Assembly: GCA_031267155.1 (NCBI GenBank)
Contig: JAIRZR010000274.1
Span: 1-29,911 of the forward strand
Source: Prevotellaceae bacterium
GTDB lineage: Bacteria > Bacteroidota > Bacteroidia > Bacteroidales > UBA932
Direction of reading: 5' to 3'
Length of the DNA stretch: 29,911 nucleotides
Shown here: one piece after another, positions 17,237 to 24,901 of the stretch
How positions within the stretch are numbered: position 1 is the first letter of the stretch
How the letters are laid out: each line of letters starts with the position of its first letter
Notes under the pieces: generated by a model
Told to the model about the DNA's origin: nothing
The model's input: the letters and a program-made list of their open reading frames with translations, nothing else
Databases searched by the model: none
Made by a program: the position numbers and the translations under genes

Positions 17237-17638
17237 CTAGAACCGGTCGGCTCTTTCGCGGAAGACTGCATATTTTTCAGGCGATACCTGCTTGAGGAAC
17301 GTAAATGCCCTGTAGTCCCTGTTTTTTCCCAGTCCCTTCAGTATGCTTCCGACTTCCTCTTTTGAGAGCTGGAATACGGCGCACAGTTCGGCGGTGTCCA
17401 CATTCCTGAGTTCGCGCGGGACGATCATGATGTCGTATGTAGTTACGTTTTCAACTATCAGGTTTCCATTGCGGTCGTATATTATTCCCCTTGCGGGATA
17501 TTCCACGTCATACCTGAAAGCATTGTTTGTCGCCGTGATTTTATACGATTCGTCGATTACCTGCAGAAAAAAAAGCCTCGCCAGCAGTATGCCGGCAATT
17601 GCAGAAATTGTTATTATGATTATGTTCCGCCGAATCAT
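17237..17638 (-). pseudogene. mrdA: Penicillin-binding protein 2, N-terminal part ending at an amber codon
   Basis: 133 residues: one membrane anchor (I-I-I-I-T-I-S-A-I-A-G-I-L-L-A) followed by the start of the PBP dimerisation domain, including the class B hallmark P-A-R-G-I-I-Y-D-R-N-G. The frame stops at TAG after R-A-D-R-F. The same frame continues directly with G-F-Y-S-V-V-R-T-L-R-T-Y-P-R-N-I-G-G-N-I and on to the transpeptidase part. In E. coli PBP2 the corresponding stretch reads R-F-P-G (from memory), so exactly one codon appears replaced. Together with 15824-17101 it makes a 604-codon gene including the TAG, the normal PBP2 length. Upstream, 63 bp separate it from the serine palmitoyltransferase gene. 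Confidence 0.85.
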
Positions 17639-17701
17639 ATAATAAGCAGGAACTGAGCGTTAATTCCCGGAGAACCGTAACCGGTTCCCGGTCTTAACCT
17701 G

Positions 17702-18895
17702 TTATACTACTTCCAGTTTTTTAGCAGCCCTGTATATCTTGTCTATCGCATATTCGATCTGTTCCTGCGTGTGTGTAGCCATCAGGGAGAAACGAATCAG
17801 CGTGGAGTCGTTCGGTACTGCCGGCTGCACTACCGGATTGATGAATACGCCTTCCTCCATCAGGATTTTCGACATCATGAACGTCTTGTTGTTGTCGCGT
17901 ATCATGATGGGAATGATTGGCGTGCATGAATGTGCTATGTCAAACCCCAGGGTACGGAATGCGTTGAGGCTGTATTCCGTATTTTTCCACAGCTGTTTGA
18001 TGTAGTACGGTTCCGTCTTGATGATTTCGAGCGCTGCCAGTGCGCTGGCGGTAGCCGCCGGCGTGGCGCTGGCGCTGAATATCAGCGAGCGGGAGGTGTG
18101 CTTGATGTAGTTGATCGTATATTTGTCGGAGGCAAGGAACCCTCCTATCGAAGCCAGTGACTTGCTGAATGTGCCCATGATAATGTCCACGTCTTTGGTC
18201 AGCCCGTAGTGCGAGGATACGCCGCGTCCCTGTTCGCCGATTACGCCGAGCGAATGTGCATCGTCCACCATGATATTGGCGTTGTATTTTTTTGCCAGGT
18301 CAACGATTTCGGGAAGTCTGGTTATGTCGCCTTCCATGCTGAAAATGCCGTCGACAACAATCAGCTTGACTACTTCCGGCTCGCATCGCTGCAGGACTTT
18401 TTCGAGGGATTCCATGTCGTTGTGACGGAATTTCATGGTTTTTGCAAACGAGAGCCGCGCTCCCTCAATGATGGATGCATGATCGAGTTCGTCGAGAATG
18501 ATGTAGTCGTTGCGGTTGGTTACCGTGGGAATCGCTCCCAGATTGGACTGAAACCCTGTGCTGTAAACCAGAGCGCCGTCCTTGCCGACAAATTCGGCCA
18601 ATTTCTCTTCCAGTTCGATGTGGATATCCAGCGTACCGTTCAGGTAACGGGAGCCGGCGCATCCGGAACCGTATTTCCTGACGGCGGCAATCGCCGCTTC
18701 CTTAACTTTCGGATGGCTGGTAAGTCCAAGATAACTGTTCGAGCCAAACATCAAGGTTTTTTGTCCATCAATATACACTTCGGTATCCTGCTCCGACTGA
18801 ATCGGGCGGAAATAGGGATATACGCCTGCCGCTTTAATCTTGTCAGGCTCATCGTATTTACACGTTCGTTCTTTTAATATATTCAAATAGGACAC
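17702..18895 (-). CDS. spt: Serine palmitoyltransferase (PLP-dependent alpha-oxoamine synthase)
   Basis: A 397-aa cytoplasmic enzyme that condenses L-serine with a long-chain acyl thioester to 3-ketosphinganine, the first step of sphingolipid synthesis in Bacteroidota. Evidence is the full-length alpha-oxoamine synthase pattern: F-G-S-N-S-Y-L-G-L near 50, G-S-G-C-A-G-S-R-Y-L-N-G, D-E-L-D-H-A-S-I, V-D-D-A-H-S-L-G near 212, and G-T-F-S-K-S-L-A-S-I-G-G with the PLP Lys near 245. The N-terminal G-V-Y-P-Y-F-R and length near 395 fit Bacteroides Spt better than KBL or BioF, although 2-amino-3-ketobutyrate CoA ligase is the main alternative. A minus-strand -7 box lies about 55 bp upstream. mrdA and rodA follow in the same direction and may share the transcript. 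Confidence 0.88.
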   Translation of the reverse strand: MSYLNILKERTCKYDEPDKIKAAGVYPYFRPIQSEQDTEVYIDGQKTLMFGSNSYLGLTSHPKVKEAAIAAVRKYGSGCAGSRYLNGTLDIHIELEEKLAEFVGKDGALVYSTGFQSNLGAIPTVTNRNDYIILDELDHASIIEGARLSFAKTMKFRHNDMESLEKVLQRCEPEVVKLIVVDGIFSMEGDITRLPEIVDLAKKYNANIMVDDAHSLGVIGEQGRGVSSHYGLTKDVDIIMGTFSKSLASIGGFLASDKYTINYIKHTSRSLIFSASATPAATASALAALEIIKTEPYYIKQLWKNTEYSLNAFRTLGFDIAHSCTPIIPIMIRDNNKTFMMSKILMEEGVFINPVVQPAVPNDSTLIRFSLMATHTQEQIEYAIDKIYRAAKKLEVV

Positions 18896-18947
18896 GTTAC
18901 TAACGTTTTTTCTTTATTAAACATAAATCTATGCCGCAATGGCGAGA

Positions 18948-18955
18948 CAAAGGTA
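18948..18955 (-). promoter_or_regulatory. -7 box of the spt (and possibly mrdA-rodA) transcript
   Basis: TACCTTTG on the minus strand fits TAnnTTTG exactly. The nearest upstream TTG is only about 14 nt away, short for a -33 box, so the upstream half is uncertain. The leader would be about 45 nt. Confidence 0.55.
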
Positions 18956-19384
18956 TTAATTATTTTTGACAATTGATTATTTTCCCAAGTATTTTTTTCC
19001 CCGTCCCTGATTTGCGGGTTTATAATCTTACTGTTCAGTTATTTATTTTTTTGCCCTAATCGGCACGCCGCTCCCCGAAAGTTGCAGAAGCTTCCGCAAA
19101 AAACAGTCGAAAAATGCGAAATTTCAAGCAGATTGCACAAGTCTTTTTTCCGATATGCCGTCCCTTAGCCATCTCTGAGGCCGGGAGGAGAAATACACTG
19201 TGTATTTTTCGTCCAGGAGACTTCAGGAAGGAAAATTCACTCAGATTTTTTGTCCCGGAGTCTCCAGGAAAGAAAAGGGTGTACGACAAAAATCCCTAAT
19301 AATAAAAAACATAGAAACACTTTCCCACTCAACGAATAGAAACGGGAATGAAAAAAAGTCTGAAAAATGCTTTGCGCGCTTGCC

Positions 19385-19708
19385 CGAAGGACAAAACAAG
19401 TTTGCGGGAAGCTTCGTACTTATATAGAAGCCTGCAACCTTCTCCGAGAAGGCTGACCGGCTCTTTTAGAAGGTTACAACCTTCTCCGAGAAGGTTGATC
19501 GGCTCTTTTAGAAGGTTGCAACCTTCTCGGAGAAGGTTGATCGGCTCTTTTAGAAGGTTGCAACCTTCTCCGAGAAGGCTGACCGGCTCTTTTAGAAGGT
19601 TACGACCTTCTCCGAGAAGGTTGATCGGCTCTTTTAGAAGGTTGCAACCTTCTCGGAGAAGGTTGATCGACTCTTTTAGAAGGTTACGAAGGACAAAACA
19701 GGTTTGCG
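19385..19708. repeat. 22-bp direct repeats bracketing the tandem array
   Basis: Near-identical 22-mers (CGAAGGACAAAACA, A or G, GTTTGCG) lie at 19385-19406 and 19687-19708, differing at one base and 302 bp apart. They sit on either side of the 42-bp array, so the array may have inserted within, or arisen by duplication around, this sequence. Confidence 0.6.
19426..19686. repeat. 42-bp tandem array, 6.2 copies, with 126-bp higher-order period
   Basis: Units start at 19426, 19468, 19510, 19552, 19594 and 19636, with a partial unit at 19678. Each has two nested palindromes, AGAAGGTTGCAACCTTCT and CCTTCTCSGAGAAGG, then a spacer ending GGCTCTTTT. Diagnostic bases (CC or CG in the second palindrome, GGCTGACC or GGTTGATC after it) repeat in a 1-2-3-1-2-3 order, so three-unit blocks of 126 bp were duplicated. 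The period is a multiple of three, giving a 14-residue repeat in an open frame (S-F-R-R-L-Q-P-S-P-R-R-L-x-G). The Arg-rich product has no features of a real protein. Confidence 0.85.
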
Positions 19709-19868
19709 AGATGGAGGCAAAAGGTCATTTTGTTTGCCGGGATTGCGGGTCAAGCCGTAATCCCGGACGCCATCACATTCACAGCCGTCAATCCGAGTGA
19801 ATTCCGGATGCTGTCCTTTCGATTAGAATCCCGCTTCGGTCAGAAAAGGGAGGGGGGAGGACAGTAAT

Positions 19869-19901
19869 TTTGTTTCATCCGATCAAACTTTTTTATCTTT
19901 A
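19869..19901 (+). promoter_or_regulatory. Possible promoter upstream of the Sus-type operon
   Basis: TTTG at 19869-19872 and TATCTTTA at 19894-19901 (7 of 8 matches to TAnnTTTG counted with its free positions) are 21 nt apart. It would serve the small ORF at 19930 and, with a leader of over 400 nt, the operon starting at 20339. Confidence 0.4.
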
Positions 19902-19929
19902 TGGCGTTTTACTGTAAAAATGTAGATTC

Positions 19930-20064
19930 ATGAAGAAATTAAAGTATTTAGAAATCATATCAATTGCCGGCGGACTGCCGGTGGAACTGCCGATGACAAA
20001 CCGTCCGTACCTGGAGACTGCTGTTGCAGTCGGGACTTTCGATAAAGCATATACAGGATATTAA
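19930..20064 (+). CDS. Possible 44-aa leader peptide or remnant ORF
   Basis: ATG at 19930 opens 44 codons to TAA at 20062-20064. The peptide starts M-K-K-L-K-Y-L and has no signal peptide, membrane segment or motif that I recognise. It follows the possible promoter at 19869-19901 by about 30 bp and precedes the lipoprotein gene at 20339 by 274 bp. It may be a chance frame or a decayed gene start. Confidence 0.3.
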   Translation: MKKLKYLEIISIAGGLPVELPMTNRPYLETAVAVGTFDKAYTGY

Positions 20065-20338
20065 AACCTGGAGTAATGTAAAAGCATCCGAAACATTGTG
20101 TAAGTCTTTACAGTTAAAGAAATTTTGACGCAAAGATACATGGAAAACTGCGGAACCCTGCGGGGGGTTCAGTGTGGAGCTTTGCCCTGATTTGGAATTT
20201 ATAATTGAGAAAAATTGCTTATGGACAGAGAAAAGAGAAAGCAGTAATTCCGGTACAGATTCCGGCGGACGGTGAAATGATATATCCGTTCACAAGATTA
20301 AAACAGTTAAATCTATTAAGAAATTAAAACATTTTAAA

Positions 20339-21688
20339 ATGAATAGTAAAAAAGCAATCAAATTGAAGGCGTTGTCGATTGCCCTTGCGGCAACAGTATG
20401 CGCATACTTCACCGTCTTCATTTCCTGCAGTGAAGACAGGGGCGGAGGGGCGGTTCACGATCCCTCGAAGCCGGTAGTACTTACATCGTTCATGCCCGAT
20501 TCGGGGCGGATTTCGGAGATGGTGCTTCTGGACGGCAGCAATTTCGGAACGGACACGTCCAGGATAAGGGTCTTTTTCAATGCAAAAAGAGCCAGGACGC
20601 TTGCTTCCTCCGGGACGAGGATTTTAGCCCTTGTGCCGCGCCTGCCAGGGGATACCTGCGTCGTGACAGTGGAAATCGGAGGAAAACAGTACACTTACGA
20701 CGACTTTTTCCGCTACAAAATCGAAGCATCCGTAACCACGCTGGCGGGCGACGGGACAAATGCCCTGCTGACGACATCGCTGGACAAGTCGCAGCTGCGT
20801 CCCGTATATATCGGCGCCGACAAGGACTACAACATCTTCGTGTCGATAGAAAACAACAGCGGAATGCTGGTTAAACTGAACGAGGCGGAAAACTCGATCG
20901 TTGTCCTGGCAACAAACGAGCAGGGAATGACGCCGCGGTTTCAGCCGAACGCGCATCCCGCGACGGGCGTGATAATGCTTGGAGCTGAGGGAGAAGGTAA
21001 CCGCGACCGTTTCCTCACCCTTGATCCGAAAGCGGAATGGGTGCCAAAGATGAGGTTCATAAAGAACTGGAAACTGAACAGGTTTTCACTTCCGGACAAA
21101 GGCAATCCGGAGATACACTATCACTGCCTGTACTGCAAAGCCGACGGCTATCTTTATACCCGCTACACCGGAGGGCAGATCGTCAGGATCGACTCCAAAA
21201 CCTGGGACGCCGAAATAATATACGAGACAAAGAGCGGAATAGCCTACGGCATGGCATTCCATCCCGTCCGCACAAGCGAGCTGTGGATAGGTTACGGTCA
21301 TTCGCAGGGAGAACTCTCGAACAGTCTCTGTATGCTGGACGTGCTCAATCCGGAGACAACATTCAAAAAGCTGTCGGGCGCCACCAACGGCGGACACCGC
21401 GACGGGCGGATGGATCAGGCGCAGTTCTACCATATCCGGCAGATGAACTTCGACGCCGACGGAAACCTGTACGTGGGAGACAGTGGAAACCACTGCATAC
21501 GCAAAGTCGATACCGACAACATGATGGTGGAAACCATTATCGGGATACCAAACAAGTCGGGCTTCAAGGACGGGAACAAGGACGAGGCGATGTTTAAGGA
21601 TCCGCACGGAATCGCCACGGACCCCGACGGAATAATATACGTAAGCGACTATAGCAACAACCGTGTAAGAAGAATAGCAATTGAATAG
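20339..21688 (+). CDS. Surface lipoprotein with IPT/TIG and NHL-repeat domains
   Basis: A 449-aa lipoprotein: the hydrophobic signal ends in a lipobox F-I-S-C (Cys 30), followed by S-E-D, an acidic stretch compatible with surface export in Bacteroidota. Residues about 45-127 form an IPT/TIG fold (P-V-V-L-T-S-F-M-P-D-S-G-R-I-S-E-M-V-L-L-D-G-S-N-F-G). The rest is an NHL-type beta-propeller: V-T-T-L-A-G-D-G, N-L-Y-V-G-D-S-G-N-H-C-I-R-K-V and the closing I-I-Y-V-S-D-Y-S-N-N-R-V-R-R-I. Such IPT/NHL lipoproteins accompany SusC/SusD pairs and probably bind the imported substrate at the cell surface; no enzymatic residues are apparent. It is the first gene of the operon, 30 bp before susC-like, and stops with TAG. 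Confidence 0.9.
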   Translation: MNSKKAIKLKALSIALAATVCAYFTVFISCSEDRGGGAVHDPSKPVVLTSFMPDSGRISEMVLLDGSNFGTDTSRIRVFFNAKRARTLASSGTRILALVPRLPGDTCVVTVEIGGKQYTYDDFFRYKIEASVTTLAGDGTNALLTTSLDKSQLRPVYIGADKDYNIFVSIENNSGMLVKLNEAENSIVVLATNEQGMTPRFQPNAHPATGVIMLGAEGEGNRDRFLTLDPKAEWVPKMRFIKNWKLNRFSLPDKGNPEIHYHCLYCKADGYLYTRYTGGQIVRIDSKTWDAEIIYETKSGIAYGMAFHPVRTSELWIGYGHSQGELSNSLCMLDVLNPETTFKKLSGATNGGHRDGRMDQAQFYHIRQMNFDADGNLYVGDSGNHCIRKVDTDNMMVETIIGIPNKSGFKDGNKDEAMFKDPHGIATDPDGIIYVSDYSNNRVRRIAIE

Positions 21689-21718
21689 TTAAGAACTGAG
21701 AACTAAAAGTTAAGAGTT
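21689..21718. repeat. AAGAGTTA-type direct repeats before SusC gene
   Basis: The whole 30-bp gap consists of TTAAGAACTGAGAACTAAAAG-like units ending just before the ATG. The same motif recurs at 26930-26977 and 7821-7850. It replaces any recognisable ribosome-binding site. Confidence 0.6.
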
Positions 21719-24700
21719 ATGAATAAATATAAAAATAAATATAAACTGTTTTTTGCATGTTTTGCACTGCTTTTTTTGCTGATATGCCAGAGGCTTCCGG
21801 CACAGCAAAAGACCGACTATGTCATCGAAGGCACAGTGTATGACGAGACGGGAGCCATTTTCGAAGGCGTTACCTTATATATTAAGGACAGGGTAACTCT
21901 GGGTTCGCTTACCGACTCCGAAGGCAGGTTTTCAATTAAAGCCTCGCGCGGAAACACCATCGTGTTTTCGTTTCTGGGATACGAACCGACGGAATATTTA
22001 GTGATCGAGGAAAAGAAGGACCTGAAAATAAATCTTGCAGTATCGGCTCAGGAAATGGACGAGGTAGTTGTCGTGGGACTGGGAACGCAGCGCAAGATTT
22101 CGGCGGTGGGGGCGATAAGCTCCGTAGATGCCAAAGAACTGCAGGCGCCGTCGCCGTCCATTGCCAACATGCTTGGCGGCAGGGTTTCCGGCATCATCTC
22201 CATGCAGTACAGCGGCGAGCCGGGCAAAAATCTTGCCGAGTTCTGGGTACGCGGCATCGGCACCTTTGGCGCCAACAGCAGCGCGCTGGTGCTGATAGAC
22301 GGGCTTGAAGGCGATCTCAACTCGATCGACCCCGCCGACGTGGAAAGCTTTTCCATACTCAAGGACGCTTCGGCGACAGCCGTTTACGGCGTGCGCGGAG
22401 CCAACGGAGTGGTGCTCGTTACCACAAAGCGCGGAGTGGAAGGCAAGCTGCAGATAACCCTGCGCAGCAATTTCTCGCTCTCGCACATCGTGCGTCTCCC
22501 GAAATATTTGAGGGCATACGACTATGCCGTGCTGGCTAACGAGGCGTACGGGATGCGGGGCGAAGACCCCCGCTACAGCGATATACAGCTGAATGTCATC
22601 AGGGATGGCCTCGACCCCGACCTGTATCCCGACGTGAGCTGGCAGGACGAAGTACTGAGAAGGAACTCGTTCAAGCAGACCTACTTTGCCAGCGCCAGCG
22701 GAGGCGGAAGCATTGCCCGCTACTACGTAAGCCTTGGCATGTCCGACGAATCCGCCGCCTACAGAGCCGAGAAGAGCAATCCATACGCATCCAACGCGGG
22801 ATACAGCACGTATTCCTTCAGGATGAATCTCAATATCGACCTGTCGAAGACCACGGAACTGTATTTCGGCACCGACGTGTTCATGTCCGTCAACAACCGT
22901 CCCGGTCAGGCGAACACCGACTATGTCTGGCAGGCGCAGTCGCGTCTCACGCCACTGATGTTCCCGACAAGATACTCGAACGGACAGCTGCCCGCCGGTG
23001 GCGCCGATACGCCCATGTTTTCGCCCTACGTGCTCATCAACCACACGGGCAAAAGCTCCGAGCAGATCAGCAAGTCCCTCCTGACCATGGCGGTCAACCA
23101 GAATCTCTCCGCGCTTCTCGAAGGACTGAAGCTCAGGATTCAGGGCGCGTACAACCGCGACGGCGCCCTGACCGAACGCCGTTTCACCGTTCCGCCGCTT
23201 TACAGGGCATTCGGACGGAACAGCAGGGGAGACCTGATTACCCGCCGGCAGGTCGAAGAGGAAAAAGTGAGCTACAGATACTCCAGTCAGGGATACCGGA
23301 AGTTTCATTTCGAAGGGACTTTGAACTACGACCGGGCATTCGGCTATCATCGCGTGGGAGGCTTGATTTACTACAATATCAGCGACCAGCAGAACACCAA
23401 CGACATGACAAGCAGCCTGGGGGCTATTCCGGTCAGGTATCAGGGCGTCTCCAGCAGGCTCACCTACGGATACAACGACACCTACATGATAGACCTTAAC
23501 TTCGGGTACACCGGAAGCGAGAATTTCACTCCGGGCAAACAGTACGGGTTTTTCCCCTCCGTTGCCCTTGGCTGGGTACCCACGGGGTACCGCTGGGTGA
23601 AGGATCACGTGAAATGGCTGAGTTTCCTCAAACTGAGAGGTTCATACGGGATAGTCGGCAACGACAGGATAGGCGGCACGCGTTTCCCGTACCTGACAAG
23701 GGTAAAGACTGGCGGCACCTCGCCCTGGGGAGCCTCGGGCGGGGTCGAAACGGTATCCGTGACCCGTGTAGGCGCCGACAATCTGGTCTGGGAAAAGTCC
23801 GTCAAGTCGAATATCGGCTTCGACGCCCGGCTGTTCAGCGAAAAGCTGTCCCTTACAGTGGACTTCTACAACGACCAGCGGGACGGCATCTTCCAGGAGA
23901 GGCTTCAGATTCCCGAATACGTGGGACTGACAAACAATCCCTACGGCAATGTCGGCAGAATGAAGAGCTGGGGATCAGAGGGAAACATATCCTTCTCGCA
24001 GGACATAAATAAGGACATGAGTTTCACCCTCCGCGCCAACTATACCTTTTCGCAGAATCTGATCCAGAACTGGGAAAGGCTGAACGAAAAGTATCCGTAC
24101 AAGGAATGGCACGGGCAGCCGCTGAGCGGAATGCGCGGACTGCAGTGTCTCGGATTTTTCAGGGACGAAAGCGACATCCGCTACAGTCCGAAGCAGACCT
24201 GGGGAGACGTGAAGCCCGGAGACCTTAAATACAAGGACATCAACGGCGACGGCAAGGTAGATTCGGACGATATTGTCCCGCTTACATTCAGGGACATGTA
24301 CCCGCTGCTGATGTACGGGTTCGGAGGAGAATTCCGCTACAAAAACATCTCGGTCGGCGTCCTGTTCAAGGGAACGGGAAAGGTGGACTATTACCGCAAC
24401 GGCTGGGGATACATACCTTTCCAGGGAGGCGAAACGGGAAACATACTCGAACAGTTCAGAGACCCCGCCACGCGCTGGATTCCGAAAGAGTACGCCGCAG
24501 CCCACGGCATCAACCCGGCTCTGGCGGAGAATCCGAACGCGCTCCTGCCGCGTCTGCAGTACGGAAACAACAGCAACAATTCGCAGACCTCGGATTTCTG
24601 GAGGGGCGACGCCCGCTACCTGCGCCTCCAGGAAATTGCCATCAACTACAATCTCAAGAACGATTTCCTGAGAAGGCTGGGGATCGCTTCCGTCGATGTG

Positions 24701-24829
24701 ATGCTGGTGGGAAACAACCTGTATGTCTGGGACAGGGTTAAGATATTCGACCCCGAACAGGCAAACAAGCTGGGAGAAGTGTATCCAATCCCCTCAGTCT
24801 ACAGCCTGCAGCTGTATATCAGATTATAA
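21719..24829 (+). CDS. SusC/RagA-family TonB-dependent outer-membrane transporter
   Basis: A 1036-aa protein. The signal peptide covers residues 1-29 (cleavage after L-P-A-Q). A carboxypeptidase-regulatory-like beta-sandwich at about 35-110 (I-E-G-T-V-Y-D-E-T-G, then T-D-S-E-G-R-F-S-I) leads to the TonB box region E-M-D-E-V-V-V-V-G-L-G-T-Q. The plug follows at about 118-235, with S-I-A-N-M-L-G-G-R-V-S-G, L-I-D-G-L, and I-L-K-D-A-S-A-T-A-V-Y-G-V-R-G-A-N-G-V-V-L-V-T-T-K-R-G. The remainder is the 22-strand barrel, including D-I-N-G-D-G-K-V-D-S-D-D, typical of the family. It imports glycans or other oligomers with its SusD lid, encoded next. The substrate cannot be read from the sequence. Confidence 0.97.
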   Translation: MNKYKNKYKLFFACFALLFLLICQRLPAQQKTDYVIEGTVYDETGAIFEGVTLYIKDRVTLGSLTDSEGRFSIKASRGNTIVFSFLGYEPTEYLVIEEKKDLKINLAVSAQEMDEVVVVGLGTQRKISAVGAISSVDAKELQAPSPSIANMLGGRVSGIISMQYSGEPGKNLAEFWVRGIGTFGANSSALVLIDGLEGDLNSIDPADVESFSILKDASATAVYGVRGANGVVLVTTKRGVEGKLQITLRSNFSLSHIVRLPKYLRAYDYAVLANEAYGMRGEDPRYSDIQLNVIRDGLDPDLYPDVSWQDEVLRRNSFKQTYFASASGGGSIARYYVSLGMSDESAAYRAEKSNPYASNAGYSTYSFRMNLNIDLSKTTELYFGTDVFMSVNNRPGQANTDYVWQAQSRLTPLMFPTRYSNGQLPAGGADTPMFSPYVLINHTGKSSEQISKSLLTMAVNQNLSALLEGLKLRIQGAYNRDGALTERRFTVPPLYRAFGRNSRGDLITRRQVEEEKVSYRYSSQGYRKFHFEGTLNYDRAFGYHRVGGLIYYNISDQQNTNDMTSSLGAIPVRYQGVSSRLTYGYNDTYMIDLNFGYTGSENFTPGKQYGFFPSVALGWVPTGYRWVKDHVKWLSFLKLRGSYGIVGNDRIGGTRFPYLTRVKTGGTSPWGASGGVETVSVTRVGADNLVWEKSVKSNIGFDARLFSEKLSLTVDFYNDQRDGIFQERLQIPEYVGLTNNPYGNVGRMKSWGSEGNISFSQDINKDMSFTLRANYTFSQNLIQNWERLNEKYPYKEWHGQPLSGMRGLQCLGFFRDESDIRYSPKQTWGDVKPGDLKYKDINGDGKVDSDDIVPLTFRDMYPLLMYGFGGEFRYKNISVGVLFKGTGKVDYYRNGWGYIPFQGGETGNILEQFRDPATRWIPKEYAAAHGINPALAENPNALLPRLQYGNNSNNSQTSDFWRGDARYLRLQEIAINYNLKNDFLRRLGIASVDVMLVGNNLYVWDRVKIFDPEQANKLGEVYPIPSVYSLQLYIRL

Positions 24830-24844
24830 TCTTAGAGTAAGACC

Positions 24845-24866
24845 TTAAAGTCTTTAAAGACTTTAA
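24845..24866. repeat. Perfect 22-bp palindrome between SusC and SusD genes
   Basis: TTAAAGTCTTTAAAGACTTTAA is an exact palindrome within the 72-bp gap, with a further overlapping CTTTAAAG. It is AT-rich and lacks a T-tract, so it is a weak terminator candidate. It could be an mRNA stability or processing site, or a regulator-binding site. Confidence 0.5.
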
Positions 24867-24901
24867 AGTCCTTTTATCAAAATTAAAAATAAACGAAGAA
24901 T

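Larger units (their letters stand above)
18956..20338. other. Non-coding gap between divergent transcripts, rich in repeats
   Basis: It lies between the minus-strand spt transcript and the plus-strand Sus-type operon. It holds a 17-nt near-palindrome AAATACACTGTGTATTT (19191-19207), two imperfect 31-bp direct repeats (19205-19235 and 19246-19276, 5 mismatches), the 42-bp tandem array (19426-19686), a possible promoter and 44-codon ORF (19869-20064), and a GAACCC/GGGTTC hairpin near 20154-20171. No larger gene is convincing; the 150-codon frame at 19348-19800 is generated by the tandem array. Confidence 0.6.

Noticed and set aside
17237..17239. Genome-wide reassignment of TAG to an amino acid
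   Set aside because: At least three other genes end naturally at TAG, including the SusD-family gene right after its conserved N-P-G-W end.
17666..17692. Terminator between spt and mrdA
   Set aside because: An imperfect CCGG-GAACC/GGTTC-CCGG hairpin is visible, but no T-tract follows on the minus strand.
19426..19686. CRISPR-like array
   Set aside because: Units are contiguous 42-bp tandem repeats without unique spacers, and no cas gene is present.
19348..19800. 150-codon Arg-rich ORF
   Set aside because: Most of it is the 42-bp tandem repeat, which stays open because its period is a multiple of three. The product has no plausible fold, and the ends read through unrelated repeat sequence.
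20131..20138. Minus-strand promoter box TATCTTTG
   Set aside because: It matches TAnnTTTG but has no -33 partner, and no minus-strand gene follows before the tandem array.
21998..23608. 536-codon minus-strand ORF
   Set aside because: It lies entirely antisense to the SusC-family gene, whose domains are unmistakable; its length reflects GC-biased codon use.
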